Positions 1 through 11,950 are shown, numbered from the stretch's first letter. The stretch is DNA of 64,000 nucleotides from Massospora cicadina (GCA_022478985.1 JAKSZP010004218.1:1-64000); one strand, 5' to 3'. Translations and numbers: made by a program. The notes: generated from the letters alone by a model not told the origin.

Positions 1-495
1 TAACCCAGTTAACATGGCAGCGATAGCATCATCCATGGTTAACATGTTAGATGTTGATAATCTTTGTGCAGAGAGGTAAAATCGCTCTTCAAAAGCAGCA
101 GGTGTTTCGTCCTCATACATGCTTAGGCGCATAAAGACCTGTTTGTTCCTGTTGAGACTCTGCTTTGAACCAAAATCAGCCAAGAGAGCCTCTTTCACCT
201 CTGCCCAGGTATGCAGATTGTCCAGGTATGGGACTATCTTTCTTGTTCTAAACGACTAAAGCAAGGGAGGATGTGTTTAGTTTTCTGCATGTCTGATGAG
301 TCTTACATTACTGATTCATAAACATATAAGAACGAAGCTATGCTCCCTTCACCAGGGGTGAACTTGTCCTTAAGGGGGAGTTTGTAAGGGCGCTTCTCAA
401 GCTCCTTAAGGCGGGACAAAGCGCTTGCTAGTTGATTTTCAAAAGCAACTATTTTGATGTACAGGATCCCCCAGTAGTGAGCACATTTTGTAGGA
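1..495 (-). pseudogene. Ty3/gypsy gag fragment running off the left edge
   Basis: Read on the minus strand, positions ~245 to 1 give an uninterrupted Gag-like stretch that includes YLDNLHTWAEVKEALLADFG and later EDETPAAFEERF. This is the usual layout of retrotransposon Gag matrix/capsid helices. The N-terminal part (470-250) is also readable (KELEKRPYKLPLKDKFTPGE) but is interrupted by stops near 250-310, so the gene is broken. The same Gag motif (YAEVKEAVLHEFGG) occurs in the minus-strand gag at 7.9-8.1 kb, so both belong to related gypsy lineages. A primer-site-like string, GTGCTCACTACTGGGGG, lies at ~470-488 just upstream of the frame, as expected between an LTR and gag. The rest of the element is outside the window. 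Gag assignment is by motif and context, not by search. Confidence 0.7.
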
Positions 496-1050
496 ATTCA
501 CCTTATTGATGCTCGCTGGTGCTTATGCTGCTGGATCTCAAAAATGTTTTATTAATAACTAAAATTAGCACTCACAAAAACTTGGTTTTTTGTAAGATTT
601 TATTAGAAGCGTGAGGTAGTAAAAGAAAAAATGATCCCCTCAATATCTGACCAATCCATATTTAAACAGTATCAAAGGTTGGAGTGAATTTACTAGTAAG
701 TTTGGTATGGCTTGTTACTGTCCAAATTAGGAAATATGATAAAGTAGCCTATCAAAGCTCAAACACTCGCTTCACCTGGGCTGTACAATGGATCAGGATC
801 TAATGGCTGGCATTACATACCTATGTGGTAATGCATTAATTAGCCTCAGAAAATCCTCATTAGCAGAAATTTTTTACCTTGGGGGACCCCTGCCACGCCT
901 ATAAAAAGGGTTGGTCCCCACGTAGGTTCATGAAGGGTCCTGGTTGTGGCTGGGAGAGTTCCATTTGATGGACGCCCCAGGGTCTGCTGCATGGTCAGAG
1001 AAATCTGACTGTTCAACTTAATGGTTGTTGCCTTAAAATTTATTGACATC
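496..1050. other. Unassigned stretch, probable LTR remnant
   Basis: No credible gene. Positions ~590-640 (ATTTTATTAGAAGCGTGAGG) resemble the LTR edge near 3,275-3,305 (ATTTTATTAGAATTGGTGAG), so part of this may be the 5' LTR of the minus-strand gypsy fragment to its left. The far boundary cannot be fixed by eye. Confidence 0.3.
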
Positions 1051-3264
1051 ATGTTATCCAACTTGTAGGGTTCCACTGAGAATTGACAAGGTCTTTTGGT
1101 CAATAATATCAATATTATTATTAAAATCATACTTAGAATCATCGCAAAATTGTAAATGGATAACATTTCCCCTTTTCGGCTGGTTTTGACCCAAGACATT
1201 CTTTCTTTGTAGCTGAGAGGGCAAATGTCCAACAACCTCCCCATAAATCCCAGCAGGCACTTCCAACTCTAGCTCAGTGCTTATTATTACTCAGTGGCCG
1301 AAGGGGATAGATATAGGGCCAGCAGCTCTGGGTGGTAGCCCTTGATATTCATATATTTGATGGTGAAGGTCCCAGGTCTTGCTCTTTAGTCATTGGTAAT
1401 AAACTGAGAATCACCCCATCACCATATGCAAGGTTAATATGACCCATGTGCACCAAATCCTTTAGCATTCCGCTGGAGGGGAAGTAGATTGAAATCACTG
1501 CCCCAGAATTTTGAAGGTCTCTGCTGTCATATTAATAACAGCCCTGAAATGTTGCATAAAAGCAGCTCTGATTAACAGGCCATAGTTATTGTTTGGTAGC
1601 ACTATTGCTGGAGTACAATGACATTTGACCCAAACCATAAGGGTAGCGCGTTGTATGCTCCTTCAGAGACCGTGCTTTCTGCACCCACAGTCCCATATGC
1701 TATACAATGTTCCACGTCAGGCTTTAGTGCCAAATTCTTCACCAACTTTACAGACACTATGTTGACTGGATCACCTGTATCAATTATAGCACAGACTCAG
1801 GGTTTTGCTACGACAATGTCACAGTATGTATACTCAAAGTAGGATGAATTCTGTTTGTTTATAACGTGGACGTTTAATGGGTTTTTTTCCACAGAAAGCT
1901 CATACTATTCTCCCCAACTTTAGGGTACTCTTTGACAATAGCGTCCTCAGGGAGGGCAGCGTTTACTACTTTTAAGAGAGGCGCATTAATGGACAGATCC
2001 GGTTCATCTGCATAAAGTTGATCAAACATTTGACAGTCATAAGGCTTTAGTTGCTCCTGGGGTCCTTCTTCTGCCGTGTCCTTGATTTGAGCTCATGTCA
2101 TTACATTGACCCCTCCAACTAGCTGCTGATATAGGAATGCATTGTTGTACTGAGGAGCTTCCGCTGAATTTAAAAATATGTGCATGTGAGACGTTTTGGG
2201 ATGGAATAGCGGAGGTAGAGAGTCCCATCTCTACTCATCTCTGACTTTTCCCTGATTGTTCTGATCCTGCTTTAGGTGATGGACCTGAAAATTGAGGCAA
2301 CCTCTAGCCAGGTGCCCAGAGTGACCGCACTCAAAACAATTGACCCTCATAGGACCTGCGTCCTTGATTGTTGTAAGATGGGTCACCAAAAAAGTTAGAC
2401 TGGGGTCAATCAGTGTAAACAGGCCCTACCTGATAGTTGAACTGATGATGGCACCTTGGTTGGGGGTGAAGCGCATAGTGGTAATAAGGGTGGGGGTCAC
2501 TAAATGGACACTGAACAGGGTGGGATAATTCCCCCAGATAAGAAAGTCTGGCAAAGGAGGTGGTAGGTTTCCGCTCTATATTGGCCGGAGGATAGGTAAT
2601 GAATAGATGGCACAAAATTCAAGAGAGTTTAAACAAGGGTACAGCGTCCTCTAAATATGGAGCTATGGAATTGAAAATATCACTGTATAGTTTCATGGTG
2701 GAGGTCATCGCTATGAATACATCAGATTTGGTTAGAGTCCCTTCCCAAACAACACATGGGCTTCCACTATAAATTGATCAGGAAACGTGGTGAGGTCTCA
2801 TTGCGTTGAACCCTAATGGTTAAGAACTCAGCCTTCTGCTTCGCCATCTTCACAGTTCCTACAAACAACCAAATCACAGTTTCCTTCACTTCTTGATAGG
2901 TAATGGAACTGTTTGGAAGATAACAAGTAGCTTAGTTGGCGCTTCCAGCATCCAAGGTGGATATTAGCAATTTTGCTTTACCCTGGCCTTATGCTCCTTC
3001 CATTGCAAACTCAAATTGCTCAAGGAAACCATGGATGTTCCCATCACGATCAAATGGAGGAAGCTTATCAATATAAATTTCCTGCAGAAGTCCTCCTTCC
3101 AATGGAGAACATCAACTAAAGCAAGCTTGAGTTCCGCATATTCAGCTGGTGTAGTGTGTTTGGAGGATCCCTTATCAAAGAAAGCCTGATGCTAAATGGC
3201 TGGTGACTGAGGAATTTTTATTGATTTTGTGATTTATCAATGGGCCCCCTGTAGTGAGCACCAC
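1050..3264 (-). pseudogene. Ty3/gypsy remnant G0: gag, zinc knuckle, protease
   Basis: Minus strand, in order: primer-binding-like site TGGTGCTCACTACAGGGG (3,263-3,246); Gag region with LPPFDRDGNIHGFLEQFEFA (~3,040-2,980) and later EVKETVIWLF; a perfect CX2CX4HX4C zinc knuckle CFECGHSGHLARGC (2,338-2,297); and an aspartic protease core AIIDTGDPVNIVSVKLVKNL with catalytic D-T-G at 1,781-1,773. A more decayed stretch with EVPAGIYGEVVGHLP follows at ~1,260-1,200. Several stops and frameshifts interrupt it, and no reverse transcriptase follows, so the element is truncated 3' of the protease. The LTR end ...TAACA is at 3,265, one base from the primer site. Known for the family: Gag packages the RNA through the knuckle, and protease cleaves the polyprotein. 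The order and motifs make the assignment firm; the boundaries are approximate. Confidence 0.75.
2297..2338 (-). other. Gag CCHC zinc knuckle of G0
   Basis: Fourteen codons read CFECGHSGHLARGC, an exact CX2CX4HX4C nucleic-acid-binding knuckle. It is intact although the surrounding gag is interrupted. Confidence 0.85.
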
Positions 3265-3889
3265 TGTTATAATTTTATTAGAATTGGTGAGATATTCTGA
3301 ATGGGTTGTGCACATGGTTAAGCCCACTGAGCAATAGAACTGACAATATGACAATCATCATTATCAAAACAAAGTATTAACCTTTTGATAAAAATAGGAA
3401 GCAATTTCCCCAAGACACAACTTTTATTTTAAAATAATATATATACATCAGGTTCTCGTTATTTCGCTCACTCTAAACTACTAATAACCTCCTTCTCTAA
3501 TCTACTCATCTCGCTGATATCTAAGCAACATTGGCTGATACCAACACTCTGCTTAGTAATTCATTCTTCTGCATTCTCTTTTTTTAGTACTAGATGGTCC
3601 CAACCCATTCTTCTGCATTCTCATTGGTTCCAAGAAAGGTTATTATGTACTAATTTTATGATTACTTAATTTAAGGTGGTCCACTCACTATTCATTGTAC
3701 ATTGACATCTCATTGTTTGTTTTTCATTGACATTACCTTATCATCTGATTTGGAGGCAACCCACTATTACTTTTCAACCCAACATCGCCTCATCCTGAGG
3801 CGCTCAAATAATCGTAACTCATAAACAGACTCAGCGGATTCTACCCATTCCAACATATGACTTAGAGCTTATCATCCAGTTATATTAGA
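3265..3889. other. Probable G0 LTR and flank, AT-rich
   Basis: Begins at the LTR end TGTTATAATTTTATT (plus-strand view) next to the primer site of G0. A degenerate copy of the same edge (TTATATTAGAATTGTGACAG) appears near 3,878-3,897, which may mark a second LTR edge. No gene seen. It contains the 27-bp Z micro-insertion at 3,579-3,605. Confidence 0.35.
3579..3605 (-). mobile_element. Z micro-insertion 1 (27 bp) with 17-bp target duplication
   Basis: Seven T residues followed by AGTACTAGATGGTCCCAACC, which is the complement of the 3' end of the SINE at 53.4 kb. It is flanked by perfect 17-bp direct repeats CATTCTTCTGCATTCTC at 3,562-3,578 and 3,606-3,622. The poly-A tail (on the minus strand) abuts one repeat. 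The structure is that of an extremely 5'-truncated retroposon copied by target-primed reverse transcription. Confidence 0.85.
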
Positions 3890-4739
3890 ATTGTGACAGA
3901 TATTCTCCCCAAACATGAACGCTGCTCCCCAACATATCCCGTCCCCATGTGAACAATGGTCAGCTGAGGTCTATGTCCCGCATTGACCTTATTCTTTCCC
4001 CATTAAACTTTTGGTCTCAGGTTGCACACTTTACAATGAAAAAATCGATTTCTCTGACCACAGGTTGGTGTCTATTTCCTTCTCTTTGTCAAACCCAGAG
4101 CACAGGCGCCCAAGTGGTGCAAACTTCATCCAGATGAGATCACGTCATCCAGGTTTTCCTCATGGGTGTACACTGAAATTTTGGCACCAGAGCTCACCAC
4201 ATTGTTCTGTGCGGACCCACTTACTACCTGGTCAACCATAAAGCGAACATCATCCATCAGGCATGCCACCTCTCATAACATTGCTCATGTACTGCCTCAG
4301 CGGTCATTATGTGCACGCTTGCAGAAGTGGACCACCTGGAGTCTAATGTCCCTGCTGCAGTCTACAGCCTGGAATGGTGTTGCAAGTGGGCAGAAGTGTC
4401 TGCTTATTTCAACGCACTGGTAAGACAACATAAGCATCATGTTTGTGTTCAGTTCAAATTGAAAGATATTTTGGCAGGTGACACATGCTCCACATATTTT
4501 TTCTGAAAATAATTAGTGCTGTGACAGAGCTTGGTCTGCACACAGGTGTGGCGGCTAGACCATTCCGTCGCAGAAACTCCAGCCAAAGTTGCAATCAAAG
4601 TTCAAAATTATTACTCAAAATTGTGTTGATCCAATCCAGTTGAACTGGCCAAAGTTGAAGAGTTTCTCAATGGCGCATATATCTGCACTGTTTCCCATTA
4701 CCTGAAGTTGATGAATTTAATTTCTTGAGACAAACTCTG

Positions 4740-6130
4740 GTATGTCATTCATAGTGCACCGCATAGGAAATTCCCAGGTTCAGATGGGTTATCATATGAG
4801 TTTTATAAAAGATATTTTAATATTTCTCCTCTTGTTGCTAGCCTCAGTGAACAAGTGTCTGTTAGAAATGTGCCTCCTTCCTGGGGGACAGGAGGTGTAC
4901 ACAATAACGCTGTATAAAAAAGGGGATAAGCTGGAATTATCCAACAGGCGCCTCATATCACTTACTAATACAAACACTATGTTATTTACTAAAATTATGG
5001 GCAACCGCCTAGGGGAATTTGCCTCTGATATAATCTCCTCTGAGAAATTCGGTTTCATTCCCAAGTGGTCTATATGGGACAACATACCTTGTAAACAATG
5101 TCTGCCAATCCACGGCTACTGGGGCACTTGTTTTCTTAGACCAGTAGAAGGCTTATGATAGAGTCAACTGGGATTACCTCAAAGCCTGCCTCCATAAGTT
5201 CCACCTCCCCTATTGAGTTGATTGGGTGTTGTTGCTTATGGAATCCTCCACAATGGCTGTGCGTGGCCTTGGCTTCCTCACTGTTGTTCACCCATAAAGG
5301 GGCCTCCGCCAAGAGGACCCTTTAAGCCACTCTTGTACAACTTCAGCCTCAGCCCACTTTTACGCAATGTAAATGCCTGCCTTACTGGTGGCCATGTGTA
5401 AGGCCAATCACCAGTTAAGATGCTGGCATTTGCTGATGGTTGTGTTAGTTGGGGTGTCTAACAATCAAGATGCACGCGCGCTGGAGGATACTATACATGA
5501 TTATTCCATGGTCAGTAACGCCGCACTTAACGCCTCCAAAACCAAAATCATTCTACTCAGCTGGTACCAGGACCTTTGGTCACCAGCACCCCATTACCTA
5601 CCTGCTTCATCAGCTAGATCACATTTGCTTGCCCTTCCCACCCCATACTTTCCCGCTTGTGCTCCCTTTCATGCCAAGACCCACAGCTGGCCCAGTATGC
5701 CATTTGGGAGTCTGGATGAAGGTGGAATGGCATGCCTCATCGATAATTGAGCACCACATCCTTGACAATGTTACAAAGCGCATAGTTTCCCTAAGAGCCC
5801 ACCAGACTACCCTATCAGGCCGAGTTTAGTGCTTGCCAACTCCATGCTCCTGTCCAAAGTCTGATTTGTGGCCCATGATATCGCCTTTTCCCCCTCTTTC
5901 TTCACCTCTTTATAAGCCCTCTTACAAGGGTGGCTTTGTTTAGGCCGCCCACCGCCAGTGCACCTGGATGTCATATTTGTCCCTCGCCATAGTGGTGGTA
6001 TGGGTCTGCTCAACTTTGAGGCCCATCTTCCAAAATTCTTGGCACTTGGATCACTGAAGTCACCAACATCACACTCCCAGTCCAACACTGGTCACGTGTG
6101 GCCCACTCCAATTTTCCCGCTCTCTAGGCC
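4740..6130 (+). pseudogene. LINE I reverse transcriptase, frameshifted
   Basis: Segments in shifting frames match LINE II: GPDGLSYEFYK-like at ~4,775; ISLTNTNTMLFTKIMGN (~4,955-5,005); GFIPKWSIWDN (5,049-5,085); LDQ-KAYDRVNWDYL (~5,135-5,180); and the polymerase box near 5,429-5,440. In LINE II that box is FADD; here it reads FADG (GAT GGT), so one catalytic aspartate is lost by an A-to-G change. The later part (NNQDARALEDTIHDYS, 5,461-5,510; RLVLANSMLLSKV-like, ~5,820-5,860) follows the same order as copy II. It cannot encode an active enzyme. Confidence 0.8.
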
Positions 6131-6470
6131 TTAGCAATCCTACCCACACCCATTCTCTGCTAGACTATCTGGCCTCTCATCCCTCTGCCGCAGGCCTGCA
6201 TGGGACGTTGCCCATTTCAAACAAGTTCTCCACTCCATACAAAGCGCTGAGTGGAGAATCAGCATCAGTGGACACACCGCCCAGAGGGGTCTCCCTACTC
6301 CCCATTTCAAACAATAAGTCCATGGGCAAGTAGTTTTAAACACCCTGGTACCCCAACATTCCCACCTCATTGCCTATGTGGACTACCTTGACAAGCTTGA
6401 CATCCTGTTTATTTGAAGACTCAGAAAAATTTAGCGGTACACTCACCATTCTCTTTTACAACCCCAAATA

Positions 6471-6899
6471 CGTTCCCATGTGTGGAAATGCCTGAGAAAA
6501 GTGTACTGCATGGCTGAGCGGTCTAATGCCTCTCAACCTTCATGCGTTGTATGCTGTCAATATGGATCTCTAGCCCATTGCTTGGAAAATTTCCCGCCTT
6601 CACAGGCAATTTGGCTGGTTGTTATGAGCCTCTTTTGCCAGGAGAGTGAGCAGTCTTTCAGCATGTCCAAAAACATCTTCGCCTTTTTCATGACCTCCCC
6701 TATCCACCCATTGCTCTTCACCTTAATTGTTGTGATAGTGCTGTGGAAGATCCACACCATTGTCTTTGATGCACTCTTTAGCACTATCCCAACCCTATAT
6801 GAAGCTGTGCGTCGTTTCCATTCCCACCTCACTGATCACTTTCAAGCTTGGCTGTTTGGCCACCTGCCACCCCGCCAATGCAGGTTGGTGTTGTCCTGA
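6471..6899 (+). pseudogene. LINE I C-terminal zinc (zf-RVT-like) domain
   Basis: The open frame at 6,480-6,899 contains SCVVCCQYGSLAHCLENF, the counterpart of CVVCGQYGSLFHCLEKC in LINE II. This CX2C...HC...C pattern is typical of the zinc-binding tail after LINE reverse transcriptases. The last cysteine is replaced here by F. The following hydrophobic stretch and the MSKNIFAFFMTSPIHP segment also match copy II in order. Confidence 0.75.
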
Positions 6900-7125
6900 T
6901 CCTCATCTGGTTCCTCTCGTCGGACCCTTTCCTTCATTCATGTTCAGTTTTAGCCCAGGCCTCCTCTGTCACTCCCTCTCTTCCTTCCACTAGAAGTCCC
7001 TTTGGCAACATGAGGTATCTACGGCTCCTCTGGGGTGCCCCTATTTATTTTGTGTTGTTTTGTGTTGGAGTTTATTAGAAGTGTCCGTCTCATGGTTAGC
7101 CTTCCAAAAATAAAAATTTATAGAA

Positions 7126-7830
7126 AATTTAAAAATAAGTACTTTGAGCATCCTTGGCATAAGTTCTGGTACTCCAAATTGATACAGCAAATATAGTAAG
7201 ACAATTGATAACAAAAACATTGGCTTTCTTATGGAAAATACCACAATTGACCACGCATGGCATTCAGTGTCAAATTAGGATTATCAGACAGTTGTAAATA
7301 ATACATTAGCTTTCCACTGGAAAACCCACAATCATCCACAAATTGGGTAGCTGGCATCAAACTATGATTTTGCTAGACCTTATCAATTTATAATTTTATT
7401 ATAATTTTCCCTGATACCTTGAAAGGCTCAACCCACCCAAATGGGGAGCACCAATTGGCAAATACAACATTCTGATATTATTTAACTAGGCAATTAGCTG
7501 GCAATCACACCTGACAAACTGACAACCCTAATTATAATATTATTGGGAGGAATCCATCTGGTTAGTTTCTGACAAACAGGCGGATCAATGTTAGTCTTAT
7601 TATTGGTTTAAAGGGTTTTTTCTGCAGAGGCAGCAGGTCCTGATCTGTATCCAATATTGGGAGGGTCATAAATTTGTGAACATCTGCACAGACAATCAAC
7701 CAATTTGGATGTTGCAAGGTTTTGCACAAAATCAGGCAATAAGGTTTTCAACAAAGTTTGGTAAATCTGTACTGCATATTATAATGCAATCTTGGCATCA
7801 AAATTTGATAACAGCCTTTGCGCTTAGGAG
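7126..7830. other. Low-complexity flank with possible gypsy RNase H trace
   Basis: Mostly AT-rich. On the plus strand, 7,655-7,770 reads WEGHKFVNICTDNQPIWML then FAQNQAIRFSTKFG, which resembles the TDH...L...Q..N.R.ARW end of a gypsy RNase H. This is weak and isolated. No intact gene seen. Confidence 0.25.
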
Positions 7831-9560
7831 AACTTGAGCTTCACCATTGAAATTGATTTACAAATTCATCAAATTGTTTTGTCTTTCTTAAAGCAAATGT
7901 TCATGAACTTAGATTTTCTGGTTGACAATCGTTCTGGACCTCCAAATTCATGAAGTACAGCCTCTTTGACTTCGGCGTAGGTTGGGTTTTTGTCCAAGTG
8001 AGGCATAATTAGCTCGATGCTCCACTCATCTAAGCAGTTGGTCATAGTGGCCGCTTTGTTGCGGTCACTGGCCCCATACATGGCCATCTCAAAGCGTTTG
8101 ACAAATGTGGCTACACTTTCATTCTTGTCAAATGCAGGTAGGTTTGTAATTTTGTAATTATCATTCTCCCATTCATGGTTTTCACAATTACTTCTTTGCT
8201 AGCTTGAACCAGGCGTATTAGGGCGCTGAGGCACTGCACCACAGTTTGAGAAATTTGGGTTGACCAAAGCAACCATAGTACTAGGCATTTGTTGACGTGG
8301 TCCAGTGTCAGTTTCAGTAGCTACTTCTGAAGCTTCGTCCTCAAAATTATTCAGAAGCATTTCCAGTCAAGTTTTTCATGGCACACTGGCAAAACCCATC
8401 TTCCAATGCTCAGATTCAATTGTTGATTTCATTTTCCCAAATGATACGTTTTTAATTTTTTAACTTTAGTTTCACAAATTTCTCATTCAGGCTAGAATTT
8501 TGTAGTTGCAGGATAAAAATCACTTATTTCTTCCTTATCTGATTTCTTGCAATTGTTTATTTCTCTTTGAAAATTTTGTTTGACTCATTTATAGAGGTAA
8601 CATCCTCATTGAGATTAATGATCTGTTGATTTACTGATAAATAGAGTACTGAATTTTTCTATTCTCAATCTTTTGTCCCTTGAAACTTGTACGCCAGTAG
8701 TTAATTTTCTTGGTGTAATCATCCTTCATCTGCAAAGTTTGGTCACTCAATCATTTATACTAATCATCAAATTCAGTGTTATGGTTTAAATGCACATCTT
8801 GGTTTTTATGGTTGAGCCTCATGAACTCTGAAGATTAATGGAAGCCTGAGTGATTTTAGTAACAAATGATTCAGTGACTCTTCTTTCCTCCAAGGAGCTT
8901 TCAAAGATGGGATGCAATCTGTTGTTTAGCTCTTGAACTAATTTGGCTACCTGATCATTAGCTCAAGTAGCTAGATTATAATCCGCCTCCAGACTGGAAC
9001 AGACCTCAGAAAAGTTAGCTTCCAATTGCTTATTCAAGATTTGACCTGCCTGTCTGGAGTTGCATGAAAAGTTTACCAGCTCAGTGATGGCTGCATGATG
9101 GCGGCCAATGGTCATCTGAGAATTTCTGGAGGTAAGGGTGTATATTTTCAAATAAGTATTGGATGATGTTTTCTATCCCAATCAAAATGTTTCGGATTTA
9201 AAATGCATTCAATTGGTGATGAGCTAGATACTTCATATACAATTCATCTTGCTGTCATTAGTGATAAAAAGGATTACTCTTGTTATTTGAGGGCCCTTGT
9301 CCCATTTAATACCCTCTTAACAACTGATGTTCAAGACGTTCCATCTCTGTGCGTAAAATGGGTTCTTTGGGTAGGTAATGATGGGTACATCATTCCAGTT
9401 AATCTTGAAGACACCCATTTTAGTATTCCCATTGAGCCCATTAATGTTTCTGAATAATTGGTTGGGGTTGCTCCTCTGTTCAGCGTGGTCACCATCTGCA
9501 TTCCCAGTCATGAACGCCACTTGTTGAAGATTTAGCTTACTTTGGATGGTCTGGTTCTTT
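7830..9560 (-). pseudogene. Ty3/gypsy gag remnant G5
   Basis: Reading down from ~9,560 on the minus strand: an N-terminal leader (SHKKNQTIQSK, QQVAFMTGNADG, ~9,565-9,490); a segment with VFKINWNDVPIIT (~9,425-9,385); a helical region at 9,151-8,963 with SRNSQMTIGRHHAAITELVN; and a Gag capsid-like part at 8,100-7,869 with MPHLDKNPTYAEVKEAVLHE. The last matches the gag at the left edge of the window. Several stops separate the pieces. Just upstream lie a conserved hairpin (9,587-9,610) and an LTR end (9,618), the correct LTR-leader-gag order. The beginning is homologous to the plus-strand leader at 20.33-20.42 kb. It is decayed and no pol follows on this strand. Confidence 0.65.
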
Positions 9561-9586
9561 TTATGAGATAAATCGGAGTTTTGAGT

Positions 9587-9610
9587 GACTATTGTATGAA
9601 GACAATAGAC
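9587..9610 (-). other. Gypsy 5'-leader hairpin, copy 1
   Basis: GACTATTGT-ATGAAG-ACAATAGAC on the plus strand: a 9-bp stem with one mismatch and a 6-nt loop, placed 8 bp after the LTR end. A perfect version lies at 20,307-20,330 in the same position relative to an LTR. Confidence 0.65.
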
Positions 9611-9617
9611 CAGACGG

Positions 9618-10409
9618 TGACTTTAGTTAAAATTTACTTTTTAGAAATGACACTTTGAGCTGTATACATCTGTCGTTTACTTATACAACGGCTCACTTCC
9701 CTAATAATTATGATCCCAAGTAATTTCTCAGCTTAATGTAATGAAAAAGTATTAAGTACAAAAATCTTGTATATTAAACTATCAACTTGTTATGCTAAAA
9801 GATTGTTTTATATTTTTATCAAATTAGGGAGAATTTATAGGATTCTGATGTTAACCACACCTTACCCATGACATCACGCCCACATTGCCACTTAGCCGGT
9901 GGATCATGATGAAGACTTCAGGGGGTCTACAAATTATAAGGGCTCTGCAGTAAGTCAGCTCAGCATCATGGTCAGTGTTCACTAATAATATTTTAGGACA
10001 GCGTTTCCTCTGATGCATCTGAAAACAGCTAAACTGGCACTCCTCTTGAGCAATGGTAGCACATACCAGGGAACTTTGTACCACTAAATAATAAATCAAT
10101 TCAATTAAAAACTCAATTGACATTAAAAAACTACATCTTGACATAGACCAACAAATCCCACGAGCCTGGGTCATTAAGTTAACTATTAATAAGTCTGACT
10201 TAACCAACAAAGCTCCTGAGCCCATATCATATAGTTAAATATTATTAAGTGGAACTGTTAGGCCGCGGATCCCAAGCTTTGCATTTATCTAGGATAAATT
10301 TGATCCATAATTACTGATATCTTTGATATAATCCACAATAAATTAGCATAAGCTAATATTATTATTTCCTTATCAAATTACCCAACAATTAGGTCTAGTC
10401 AACTACCTA
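9618..10409 (-). mobile_element. Gypsy LTR (family of G1/G5)
   Basis: Homologous, in inverted orientation, to 17.65-18.20 plus 20.13-20.30 kb. Shared strings include GCTTTGTTGGT..GTC.GACTTA, TTGTTGGTCTAT, TTTTTAATGT and TTTGTA.TTAATACTTT..CAT..TG, ending GTCA-CC.TCTGG at the leader. Length is ~790 bp. The LTR 3' end is at 9,618, next to the G5 leader; the outer edge is estimated from the TAGTTGACTAGACC / GGTTGACTGGACC match. Confidence 0.75.
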
Positions 10410-11950
10410 ACTGGGAGATTAGGTAAAATAAACTTGGTCTAATATGACATAAAGGATCTTTCCACATCGCCACAAAACAGTTAGGCAGGAGGGCCCAGGT
10501 AAGGGCCCACAAGCAGGAGAGTGCTTCAGTGTTCAAATCCTATGTTTTATAGTTCAATGAACAATTTTTGATGAATCCTATAAAGGTGATAAAGATGTTG
10601 CTAACGCTTAGTAGTACTGTATGTCTGCTGGAGAGTATGTACAGAGAGGAAACAGCTCTGTTAAAATCTGAGGTATAGTCCACATTCCATTCAAATCCAA
10701 ATTTCCTTCTCAAAATTTCAATAAGTTAAAAATTTTTGAATTTTATTTCTTTTTGAGTTTTTATTCTATATGGAAGACTAAACTGCCTTAAGCACCTTCC
10801 TCAGTTTTTTTTTATACTTTTAATGGGAAATATGGCGGAACTTGTTCCCATTGAGTCTGCAGGCAGCAGGCTATCTGTGGGCTTGCCTTGAAAATCTCAG
10901 CCTTCGATATTCTCATCTGGCCCATTCTATACCATCTGTTGGGTACCTCAGATGTTATGGGAACTTTTTCACATTTTTTATTGTTTTTAGAATGAATCAA
11001 AAATTGGATTTTTTGCTTCATCCTTATTGCAAACTTTTAATTAATTAGATCAAATCTTTTCTGGCAGCTTCTAATTTACTAAGCTGCCATTTTCCTTTAT
11101 TCCCAATATTTTAACCTTGGCATAACTTGGGTTGGCAGCTCCTAATCGCTGAGCTTCACTTTGGTGTGGCTCTCAACATTCTACCATCGTGGCAGATTTG
11201 AGTTGGCAGCCTCTTATTTATTGTTTCACATTTTTCTCTTTGCCAGCATCATTCCCTCGCTCAGAAGACTTGAATTGGTACCTTTTATTGGCCCAATTGC
11301 CATTTCTACTGGGCCATGCCTCCCCCCCACTCTTGAATTTATTTAATTTTTCAGCATCTGAATTGTCATAATACCACTTTTGAGGGTTGTTGCCCTCATT
11401 CCAAATAATTCTATTGTTTTTATCATTACTCTTATGAGCCTTATCTTTGCCATAGGGAAGACCAAGGATATGTGGCAGTCAGGAAGCTCCTTGACCATCA
11501 CACAACTCAACTGCTTTAATTCTTCATGCTGGGTGCAGAGGCATCTGATTTGACTTTGTTCCTGGAGGCTTTCTGTGAACAGGCTCCTGGACTAAGGATT
11601 CTGTTGGACGTTTTAAATGCAGTATTTTGTGCTGCCTTGGATTCATTGTCCACCAACCATTCCACCTGGGACACTCAGTTGAGTTCACTTGATCAGGTGT
11701 GTGTGGCGGCTATCTCCAGTGGTGCCACGCTCTGGCATGCATCATGTGGGTGGTGGTACAGTGAACAGGTTCCCCACCAAAAAAAATTTGAGTGGGGTGT
11801 TGAATGACAAGTCAGAATGCCCTTTGTCTCTCGCCCAGCGGCCAGTTTGAGCCAGGCTCCCAGGGTGTGTCTTTTAGTGCCAGAGGATTCTCCAGTCTCT
11901 TCCTCTCATTTTTTCTCCTTCCCTTTACCTGTAGCTTGTTGGTGAGGCGG
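10410..11950. other. Unassigned, possibly degraded G1 5' region
   Basis: No recognisable domain. An imperfect ~70-bp period is visible at 11,059-11,215, where TTGGCAGCTCCTAATC-like units start near 11,061, 11,132 and 11,200. The first unit contains a perfect 8-bp inverted repeat GGCAGCTT...AAGCTGCC (11,062-11,087). The plus-strand open frame 11,526-11,807 (LSTNHSTWDTQLSSLDQV) could be a Gag fragment of the chromovirus that follows, but I cannot show it. Confidence 0.3.

Larger units (their letters stand above)
3890..7125 (+). mobile_element. LINE copy I, 5'-truncated and decayed
   Basis: A plus-strand copy of the same LINE family as 32.6-37.9 kb. It starts in the endonuclease C-terminus (NNGQLRSMSRIDLILSP near 3,949, then an SDHR motif), continues through a linker and reverse transcriptase (4,740-5,900), and ends with the C-terminal zinc region (6,471-6,900). 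The 3' end is GTCTCATGGTTAGCCTTCC (7,087-7,105) followed by an A-rich tail, matching GTCCCATGGTTGGCCTTCC of copy II. ORF1 and most of the endonuclease are absent, the usual 5' truncation of LINE insertion. Frames are broken repeatedly. I could not find a convincing target duplication, so the 5' boundary is approximate. Confidence 0.85.
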
